Below are positions 1 to 5,112 of a DNA stretch of 5,112 bases, piece by piece (the stretch's first letter is position 1; each line of letters starts with the position of its first letter). Under the pieces are notes generated by a model, which was not told where the DNA came from, searched no databases, and worked only from the letters and a program-made list of their open reading frames with translations. Both the position numbers and the translations under genes were made by a program. The DNA comes from Desulfobulbaceae bacterium (lineage in GTDB: Bacteria > Desulfobacterota > Desulfobulbia > Desulfobulbales > Desulfocapsaceae), in the NCBI GenBank assembly GCA_030632405.1, contig DAOVUU010000230.1:1-5112 (forward strand). Direction: 5' to 3'.

Positions 1-1
1 C

Positions 2-559
2 AGAGAATCCCTTGAAATTGCCAGCCGGGGGAAAGATGCAGCCCTGGTCTGCGGGGGAGACCCTGGTATTTATGCCATGGCGGGACTGGTCTATGAACTG
101 GCCAGAGAATCCGACTATCCATGCAGAATTGAAATAATCGCCGGCCTTGCAGCAATAAACAGCTGTGCAGCCCGCCTTGGCGCACCCTTAATGCACGATT
201 TTGCTGCTGTCAGTCTCTCCGACCTGCTCACCCCATGGGAAGTTATTGAAAAACGGTTAAGAGCTGCAGCCGAAGCCGATTTTGTCACCGCAATCTACAA
301 TCCAAAATCAAAAAAACGAACGGAACAGATAGTTCGTGCGCGAGAAATCTTCTTGAGCTACCGCGATCCACAGACCCCGGTGGGTATTGTCACAGCAGCG
401 ACCAGGGAAAACGAAAAGGTTGTCATTACCTCACTTGAAAAGATGCTGGATAATGCGATCACCATGCAATCCACCCTTATTATCGGCAACAGTCAAACCT
501 TCACCTGGAACGATCTGATGATCACTCCGAGAGGGTATACAAGGAAATATGAATTGTAA
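2..559 (+). CDS. cobJ: Precorrin-3B C17-methyltransferase, C-terminal part (5' truncated)
   Basis: This is the 3' part of a gene for the SAM-dependent methyltransferase that methylates C17 of the corrin precursor and drives ring contraction in cytoplasmic cobalamin synthesis (CobJ/CbiH family). The frame is open from base 2, so the ATG at 77 is internal; 185 residues are visible and roughly 55-70 N-terminal ones are missing compared with the usual 240-250 residue enzyme. Visible family signatures, numbered from the first visible codon, are GGDPGIYAMAG (18-28), INSCAARLGAPLMHDFA (52-68), SLSDLLTPW (71-79), the YNP motif (99-101), IGNS (161-164) and TPRGY (175-179). The usual PG of the segment before the INSC block is AG here (residues 47-48). 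The gene ends at TAA and faces the recBD-phosphatase run tail to tail. A fusion to an upstream CbiG-like or other cobalamin domain cannot be excluded because the 5' end is out of view. The family call is confident; aerobic (CobJ) versus anaerobic (CbiH) pathway use cannot be decided from this fragment. Confidence 0.93.
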   Translation, partial: RESLEIASRGKDAALVCGGDPGIYAMAGLVYELARESDYPCRIEIIAGLAAINSCAARLGAPLMHDFAAVSLSDLLTPWEVIEKRLRAAAEADFVTAIYNPKSKKRTEQIVRAREIFLSYRDPQTPVGIVTAATRENEKVVITSLEKMLDNAITMQSTLIIGNSQTFTWNDLMITPRGYTRKYEL

Positions 560-587
560 TGGCACCAAAAAATTATTCTTTTTACAA
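554..587. terminator. A+T-rich inverted repeat between convergent stop codons, possible weak bidirectional terminator
   Basis: TTGTAA at 554-559 (which includes the cobJ stop codon) is repeated in inverted form as TTACAA at 582-587, immediately next to the stop codon of the phosphatase gene. Between them an A6 run (567-572) faces a T5 run (579-583) around a short loop. The arrangement is roughly symmetrical, so it could end transcription from either side, and each strand reads a short U run. There is no G+C-rich stem, so the predicted hairpin is weak and it is not a textbook intrinsic terminator. No stronger candidate is visible in the 28-base spacer. Confidence 0.25.
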
Positions 588-1454
588 CTATTCACAAGCT
601 GCAAGCCAACGAAAAGCGGCCTCAACCACACCACCCTCATTATTGGAGGCAACAACCGGATAATGCACTTGTAATGATTCCGGCCCGTTGGCAACCAGGT
701 ATCCCTGTCCCGCCCAGTTAAGCATATCAACATCATTATAATCGTTCCCGACTGCGCAGACCATAGCCTGTGAAACACCAATCCTTTTGCTCAACCAACT
801 GACAGCCTTGCTCTTTGAAACATCTTTGGCAAAAATTTCAATCCAGAAAGAGCTTTTATCCAGAGGTGAAGTTGCCTTAATAACACTGTATTCACCGAGA
901 ACAGCAGCCAGATGTTCAGCCAGTTGGTCACCCCTCTTCCTCTCCACGATGCAAAGTACCTCTGTCGCTTCACCAAAATCGGCCAGGTTCTCAGCTGTTA
1001 AGACACCACCATATTCCCCATACAGATCAAGCCGTGTCTGAAAATCACTGTTTGAACCGCTAGAGTAATTATAGAGGAAATGCTTTGTCTCGGGGACAGG
1101 GCGATGAATCATATAATCAAGATTGTAACTGTCAAGAGTCTCTGATATTACATGAACATCACCTGCACCAAGGGAATGGGCATTCAGTAAAGCACAGGCC
1201 GGGAAATCCATAATACCGGCTCCTGTAGAAAAAATCACATAATCGACGGGAAATGGATTTCGGTGCCCGTTCACTTCAAGTTCAGCCATTATTTTTTGAA
1301 ATGAATAGATAGATCTCCCCGTTGCAATTGCGGTTACAACTCCCATATCGCGAAGCCTGACCAGAGCGTTGCTATCGGCCACGGCCAGGGTTTTATCATC
1401 GCGTAGAAAGGTTCCGTCAAGATCTACAACAAAGAGTCCTTTCATCATTTCCAT
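588..1454 (-). CDS. HAD-superfamily hydrolase, Cof/IIB-type phosphatase
   Basis: This 288-residue protein is a predicted cytoplasmic Mg-dependent phosphatase of the haloacid dehalogenase superfamily; the substrate is not identifiable. Motif I is DLDGT (11-15), with D11 the expected nucleophile and D13 the general acid/base. Motif II is ATGR (44-47). Motif III lysine is probably K214 in the VSKSKA segment. Motif IV is GNDYND (236-241), followed by VANGP (254-258). The region of about residues 85-200 between motifs II and III is the place of a C2-type cap, which fits the Cof/sucrose-phosphatase/mannosyl-3-phosphoglycerate-phosphatase group (IIB), and the length is normal for it. There is no signal peptide or membrane segment. 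The start at 1454 lies one base after the recD stop and has GGAAAG (1460-1465) five bases upstream; the ATGs at 1448 and 1445 are alternatives that would leave MKGLFVVDLDGT as the N-terminus. It is probably translated from the recBD message. A specific name such as mannosyl-3-phosphoglycerate phosphatase is possible but not supported enough to assign. Confidence 0.9.
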   Translation of the reverse strand: MEMMKGLFVVDLDGTFLRDDKTLAVADSNALVRLRDMGVVTAIATGRSIYSFQKIMAELEVNGHRNPFPVDYVIFSTGAGIMDFPACALLNAHSLGAGDVHVISETLDSYNLDYMIHRPVPETKHFLYNYSSGSNSDFQTRLDLYGEYGGVLTAENLADFGEATEVLCIVERKRGDQLAEHLAAVLGEYSVIKATSPLDKSSFWIEIFAKDVSKSKAVSWLSKRIGVSQAMVCAVGNDYNDVDMLNWAGQGYLVANGPESLQVHYPVVASNNEGGVVEAAFRWLAACE

Positions 1455-1455
1455 C

Positions 1456-3093
1456 TCAACTTTCCAGCTGCTCAGCCAGGCCGCTGTAGCGCTGAACCCG
1501 CCTGGACAGCGCGAGTTCCATAATATTTTTTTCTGTACAAATATTCACCCGTTCCCTTGCCCGCGTTACCGCAGTATAGAGCAGTTCCCTGCAGAGCAGT
1601 CTGTTGTCTTCCTGTGGCAGGACAACCAGCACTTCTTCAAACTCAGAGCCCTGGCTTTTATGGATAGTCATTGCAAAGGCAGTCTCACATTTTGGCAGAC
1701 GGTATGGCAGATAGCTTTTAAAACCACCGCCTTTACTTTCAAACCATACCTTCAATCTATTATCGTCGGGATCGTGAATACAGATACCAATATCCCCGTT
1801 AAACAACCCCAGGCTGTAGTCATTTCTGGTCACAAGGACGGGTCTCCCACCATACCAGCTATCCGGTTTGCACTCGAAACCCTTTGCAGCCAGGTAAAAT
1901 TCGACACTTCTATTAATTCCAACCACGCCCCGCTCTCCATAATGCACACTGCAGAGCACCTGAAAATCGGCAAAGGCAGAGAAGATCGGTTCCAGACCAA
2001 TATCTCTTATCCGGTCGACTTTCTCCATATACCTTCTATAACATTCCCCGATGTAAGTATAAAAACCTGCATCCATAAGGTTGACATTGGGTATAGTCCT
2101 TTCTTCCAGAATAGTCCAGGCCATGGACAAATCACCCTCTATTATACTTTTCGCCAGTCCTTTAATGTCACCATCAAAACGATATGTTTTTTGCAATTGC
2201 ACCGTATTGTCAGGCAAACTTTTTATACAATCCCCAAGAACCGCTCCCGACTCCACAGAGGCAAGTTGATCCTTATCGCCAAGTAAAATCAATCTGGATC
2301 CGGGTTTGAGAGCGTCAACGAGTTTACTCATCAAGGCCAGATCAACCATAGACGCTTCATCAACAACTACAACATCCCAGCTCATCGGATTATTGCTGTT
2401 ATGACGAAACTGGGGTGAGTTTTTCCGAACACCAAGCAGCCTGTGCAGGGTTTTTGCCTCCCTGGGAATAGAAATTCGGATTTCTTCCGGACAGGCCAAT
2501 GTACTGAGACTGGCACCAATGGAAAGCTGCAATCGCATTGCCGCTTTACCCGTTGGTGCCGCCAGCCCAATGGCCAGTTTACTGTCAATTACCTGAAGAA
2601 GGATAGCTATAATTTTCACCACTGTACTGGTTTTCCCCGTTCCCGGTCCACCCGAAATTACAGTCAACCTCTTTTCAAGTGCGACTGCAGCTGCCCTTTT
2701 CTGCCAATCCACATCACCTTTATCTGTGCCAAAGTAATCATCAAGAAATTGCCCGCTCTCTTGCCTCATCCCATAGGAAATCCCTGCCATCGTTCTGATC
2801 TGGTCTGCCAGGCGGGATTCATAATGGAAATATCTATTCAGATAAAGATTGGCGTTATGGACGATAAGCGGTGTTGACCCGAAGTCGGAGACAAGATCTG
2901 TTGTGATGAGCACCTCCTTCTCTTCTTCCGTTATCGGCAGACAGCTGTGGCCAGCAGACATTGCACCGGACAGTCTGGCAGCAAGCTCATAAAAGAGTTT
3001 GCTGCTCTTACCTGAAAGCCCCGATCGTTCGGTAAGAAATCTTGCAAAATGAATATTGAGAAGGCTATGAGTACGTTCACCCTCCATCTTCAC
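1456..3093 (-). CDS. recD: RecBCD helicase-nuclease subunit RecD (exodeoxyribonuclease V alpha chain)
   Basis: RecD is the 5'-to-3' SF1B helicase motor of the RecBCD complex, which unwinds and degrades DNA from double-strand ends before RecA loading. The 545-residue product carries the ordered helicase motifs: Walker A GGPGTGKTS (148-156), motif Ia APTGKAAMRL (179-188), Walker B DEASMVD (245-251), motif III LLGDKDQLASVESG (270-283), motif IV around QKTYRF (301-306), motif V TIHKSQGSEF (476-485) and motif VI LYTAVTRAR (505-513). FNGDIGI (431-437) is also typical. The first 140 residues correspond to the RecB-contacting N-terminal domain. It is shorter than the 608-residue E. coli protein but all core motifs are intact. 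The annotated GTG start (3093) overlaps the recB stop as GTGA; an ATG two codons later (3087), preceded by GGGGGGTGAAG, is an equally good or better start and would give 543 residues. The presence of a matching RecB argues against the stand-alone RecD2 type, which usually has a longer N-terminus. The HAD gene follows after one base. Confidence 0.97.
   Translation of the reverse strand: MKMEGERTHSLLNIHFARFLTERSGLSGKSSKLFYELAARLSGAMSAGHSCLPITEEEKEVLITTDLVSDFGSTPLIVHNANLYLNRYFHYESRLADQIRTMAGISYGMRQESGQFLDDYFGTDKGDVDWQKRAAAVALEKRLTVISGGPGTGKTSTVVKIIAILLQVIDSKLAIGLAAPTGKAAMRLQLSIGASLSTLACPEEIRISIPREAKTLHRLLGVRKNSPQFRHNSNNPMSWDVVVVDEASMVDLALMSKLVDALKPGSRLILLGDKDQLASVESGAVLGDCIKSLPDNTVQLQKTYRFDGDIKGLAKSIIEGDLSMAWTILEERTIPNVNLMDAGFYTYIGECYRRYMEKVDRIRDIGLEPIFSAFADFQVLCSVHYGERGVVGINRSVEFYLAAKGFECKPDSWYGGRPVLVTRNDYSLGLFNGDIGICIHDPDDNRLKVWFESKGGGFKSYLPYRLPKCETAFAMTIHKSQGSEFEEVLVVLPQEDNRLLCRELLYTAVTRARERVNICTEKNIMELALSRRVQRYSGLAEQLES
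1460..1465 (-). promoter_or_regulatory. Probable ribosome binding site for the HAD phosphatase gene
   Basis: GGAAAG on the - strand lies inside the last codons of recD, five bases before the ATG at 1454. It supports the first of three closely spaced ATG codons (1454, 1448, 1445) as the start, although the GAG and GGA elements just downstream could serve the later ones. Its location inside recD fits translational coupling. Confidence 0.45.
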
Positions 3094-5111
3094 CCCCCTA
3101 AGACCAAATCCAATTCTTCCAGACGATTTAAATCTGGAACAACATTAAAAACCCCGTTACCTGGCACCTCAGGCGTCATTCCCCGTACAAAAAGATAAAA
3201 AACACCTCCAAAATGGGTCGCATAACTGTAATCCGGAATCACATTTTTCAAATGGTGATGGAGAACCAGAGTGTATATCCAGAACTGGAGACCATAATTA
3301 TGAGATCGCATGGCCTGTGAGAGCTTGCCCGTCTCATAATCCTCCATAGCATCCCCAAGATAATTGGTTTTATAATCAATGACATAATATTTTTCATCGT
3401 GTTTGCAGACCAGATCAATCAGTCCGGTTAAATACCCCTGCATCACTTTATGAGAGAGCCGACACACTGTTGGCTCCATTGCAAGTACACGATTAATCAT
3501 CTCCGTTTCTAAACGACTCATACGAAAATAAAAACCCATCTCCCGCAAACAGCAGGATTCAGAAAGGGAGGCCAGACTAAAACCGCCACTGCCGGTAATA
3601 CCCGTAAGAGGACTGGTAACAATATTTTTCAGGAACCGGTTAAGAGATTCCGCTTTACCCTTTATTCCATATTTTCGACATTTTTCTCTTATTACGGGTT
3701 CGTGTTGGGCTGGAGTTGTCAGCCCTGCAAAGGGGATCGATTCCAATATTTCATGTACACTATTGCCAAAATTGGGCCCTGCAGGAAGACCCACGACCGG
3801 TATGGAAGTTACACTCTGAGACTGTTTTCTACTCTCCAGAAGTTCATCTTCATGCTCTGCAAGCGAGGTCAGTCCGGAATAACTGGTCATTTGCCAGTCG
3901 GTATGCAAATTACGATCCGAGGGCAGCATCGGTTGCAGATCATCTATGCCCTTCTGCCAGGAAAAAGAGGGTGTACTCTCGCTGCCTGCAAGATGTATAA
4001 ACTGAGCTGATGACTGCTCAGCCAGGCTCTGTAATTTTTCCCGTTGCTTTCCGGCAGTACATACACCATCAGGAAAGAGGAGATAACCGAGAGCGGAACC
4101 AAATGAATCCCCTACAATCCCTGTCGTTTTAACATCACCCCACATGACATAACAGCGAAGAGCCGCCCGTGTAAGAGAGACGTAGAGCAACCGCAGATCT
4201 TCCGCCATTTCCTCTCCCTTAGCGGCTTCCCTGCGTACATCAAAACTGTCAGAACCAAAATCAACAATAAGATTACTTTCTCTATCATGGCTGCTGATGC
4301 AGTACTTTTCTCTTTTCAAACGTTCAGAGCGATACCAGAGATAAGGACAGAATACGACAGGATATTCCAGTCCTTTAACACCATGCATGGTAACAATTTG
4401 AACCGCCTCTTCATCACTTTCCAGGCGCAACTCACTGCTCTCCCCGCCAGACTCCGTTTCCATCATCCGCCTCAACCAGAGAAGAGTCTGATTAAGATGA
4501 AAATGTTCTGCAGTTTCAACCTCCTGCACCAGTTCCAGTAGATGTTGAATATTGGTGATACTCCTTTCCGTCCCAGGTTGTGAGGCGAGTGTCAGATACA
4601 CCTCCTCATCCACAATCAACCTGTTCATCATCACCATAAAACCGTCTTTCTGCCAAATGGAGCCATAGGTGAGAAATCGTTCATACCAGATGTTGAATCG
4701 TTCCTCATCCTGCCATAATTCGGCCAATTCATGCCCTTTAAAACCGAACCAGCGAAGACTCATAGCACTCCTTAATCGGGGGAGTTCTCCGGGTTGAGCA
4801 ACAGCGTTAAGCAAAACAGAGAGCTCTTTGCACTCCTCACTCTTGAAAACAGACTCCCGCATGGAGACTATTGCCGGAATACCAATTTTGCTAAATTCAT
4901 GAAGATATTCTGACGCCTGTTTATTAGAACGAACCAGGACGGCAATATCTTCAGGGCGGAGTACTCTCTCTTTTTCATTTTTCTTTTTCAGCAGTATTGG
5001 TGTATTCCTATCAAGTAGCCGGACAATTTCTGCTACTACAAAGTTGCTGAACTCTTTTGCCGCTTTACCGCTGCTCCATCTCCCGGTTTTTTCTTTTTCA
5101 TTTTCAGACAG
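3090..5111 (-). CDS. recB: RecBCD helicase-nuclease subunit RecB, C-terminal part (5' truncated at window edge)
   Basis: RecB combines a 3'-to-5' SF1A helicase and the only nuclease of RecBCD. The frame stays open from 3090 to the right edge, so 673 residues are visible, about the C-terminal half of a normal ~1180-residue protein; the ATG at 4862 is internal. Upstream of it the frame reads RPEDIAVLVRSNKQA (visible residues 53-67), a standard RecB segment just before the GIP...SVF block. Numbered from the first visible codon, helicase motif V is TMHGVKGLEYPVVF (241-254) and motif VI is RLLYVSLTRA (307-316). After a linker, SYSGL (410-414) introduces the PD-(D/E)XK nuclease domain: GNSVHEILE (449-457, H453), EMGFYF (524-529), GLIDLV (563-568, D566) and VIDYKTN (577-583, D579 and K581). 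These match the E. coli catalytic set H956, D1067, D1080 and K1082. The LQFWIYTLVLHHHL helix and GGVFYLFVRGM near the end are also typical. Walker A and B and the Chi-related N-terminal parts lie outside. recC would be expected upstream. Confidence 0.97.
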   Translation of the reverse strand: MSENEKEKTGRWSSGKAAKEFSNFVVAEIVRLLDRNTPILLKKKNEKERVLRPEDIAVLVRSNKQASEYLHEFSKIGIPAIVSMRESVFKSEECKELSVLLNAVAQPGELPRLRSAMSLRWFGFKGHELAELWQDEERFNIWYERFLTYGSIWQKDGFMVMMNRLIVDEEVYLTLASQPGTERSITNIQHLLELVQEVETAEHFHLNQTLLWLRRMMETESGGESSELRLESDEEAVQIVTMHGVKGLEYPVVFCPYLWYRSERLKREKYCISSHDRESNLIVDFGSDSFDVRREAAKGEEMAEDLRLLYVSLTRAALRCYVMWGDVKTTGIVGDSFGSALGYLLFPDGVCTAGKQREKLQSLAEQSSAQFIHLAGSESTPSFSWQKGIDDLQPMLPSDRNLHTDWQMTSYSGLTSLAEHEDELLESRKQSQSVTSIPVVGLPAGPNFGNSVHEILESIPFAGLTTPAQHEPVIREKCRKYGIKGKAESLNRFLKNIVTSPLTGITGSGGFSLASLSESCCLREMGFYFRMSRLETEMINRVLAMEPTVCRLSHKVMQGYLTGLIDLVCKHDEKYYVIDYKTNYLGDAMEDYETGKLSQAMRSHNYGLQFWIYTLVLHHHLKNVIPDYSYATHFGGVFYLFVRGMTPEVPGNGVFNVVPDLNRLEELDLVLGG
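3092..3098 (-). promoter_or_regulatory. Shine-Dalgarno-like GGGGGGT at the recB end, serving recD
   Basis: The last two glycine codons and the stop of recB read GGG GGG TGA, which gives a GGGGGGT element resembling GGAGGT. It sits four bases before the ATG at 3087 and overlaps the GTG at 3093, so it favours the ATG as the true recD start. Because it is formed by the terminal codons of recB, recD initiation is probably coupled to recB termination. Confidence 0.5.
4969..5104. repeat. 13-bp direct repeat pair within recB
   Basis: TCTTTTTCATTTT occurs at 4969-4981 and again at 5092-5104, 123 bases (41 codons) apart. On the coding strand both copies fall in the same recB frame and encode Asn-Glu-Lys-Glu in a Lys/Glu-rich, low-complexity setting. 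The first lies next to a run encoding KKK. The similarity may simply come from A-rich Lys/Glu codons rather than from a functional repeat. Confidence 0.5.
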
Positions 5112-5112
5112 C

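Noticed and set aside
77..79. ATG at 77 as the start of a 160-residue CobJ
   Set aside because: The frame is open from base 2 and the upstream GGDPGIYA residues are part of a conserved CobJ motif, so the gene enters from outside the window.
431..781. 116-codon - strand frame across the cobJ end and the phosphatase gene
   Set aside because: It overlaps two well-supported genes in another frame and has no recognisable domain; it is a shadow frame.
2443..2877. 144-codon + strand frame inside recD
   Set aside because: It lies wholly antisense to strongly conserved recD motifs and its product is Cys/His/Phe-rich with no known features.
3702..4010. Two overlapping + strand frames (3702-4010 and 3716-4000) inside recB
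   Set aside because: They are antisense to the linker and start of the RecB nuclease domain, in different frames from each other, with no domain or convincing ribosome site.
4287..4541. 84-codon + strand frame inside recB
   Set aside because: It is antisense to conserved RecB helicase motif V and has no independent support.
4860..4862. ATG at 4862 as the start of a 590-residue RecB-like protein
   Set aside because: The same frame continues without a stop to the right edge and encodes a recognisable RecB segment (RPEDIAVLVRSN and following), so this is an internal methionine of a truncated recB.
1..5112. Mobile element, CRISPR array, tRNA/rRNA or novel defence cassette
   Set aside because: No spaced repeat series, terminal inverted repeats, transposase or integrase motifs, or tRNA-like cloverleaf were seen; nearly every base is assigned to cobJ, the phosphatase, recD or recB.

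Overview
The window is almost entirely coding and holds two convergent gene sets. On the + strand, the 3' end of a cobalamin-pathway methyltransferase gene (cobJ) enters from the left edge and stops at 559. On the - strand, a tightly packed run reads right to left: the C-terminal part of recB (entering from the right edge), then recD, then a HAD-superfamily phosphatase. No stretch above 300 bases lacks a gene. The only intergenic spacer of note is the 28 bases between the two convergent stop codons.

recB and recD overlap by 4 bases (GTGA), and recD and the phosphatase gene are separated by one base, so the three genes look like one translationally coupled transcript. RecB and RecD are two of the three subunits of the RecBCD helicase-nuclease, which processes double-strand DNA ends for RecA-dependent recombination. 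recC is not in view and would be expected upstream of recB, beyond the right edge. All RecB nuclease residues and all RecD helicase motifs that can be checked are present, so the complex looks functional. The HAD phosphatase has no known role with RecBCD; its position may reflect only shared transcription.

The organism is a bacterium with moderate G+C (mid-forties percent by eye), a RecBCD-type (not AddAB) system and a cobalamin or cobamide biosynthesis pathway. RecBCD points to a Gram-negative proteobacterium in the broad sense. The combination and sequence character would fit a sulfate-reducing Desulfobacterota lineage such as the Desulfobulbales, but that is a low-confidence inference.

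This is mainly an ordinary housekeeping region. I found no mobile element, CRISPR array, RNA gene or candidate defence system beyond RecBCD itself. The points worth a second look are the recB/recD junction (a G6 run ending in an overlapping stop and start), the coupling of a HAD phosphatase to recD, an A+T-rich inverted repeat at the convergent gene ends, and a 13-bp in-frame direct repeat in recB.
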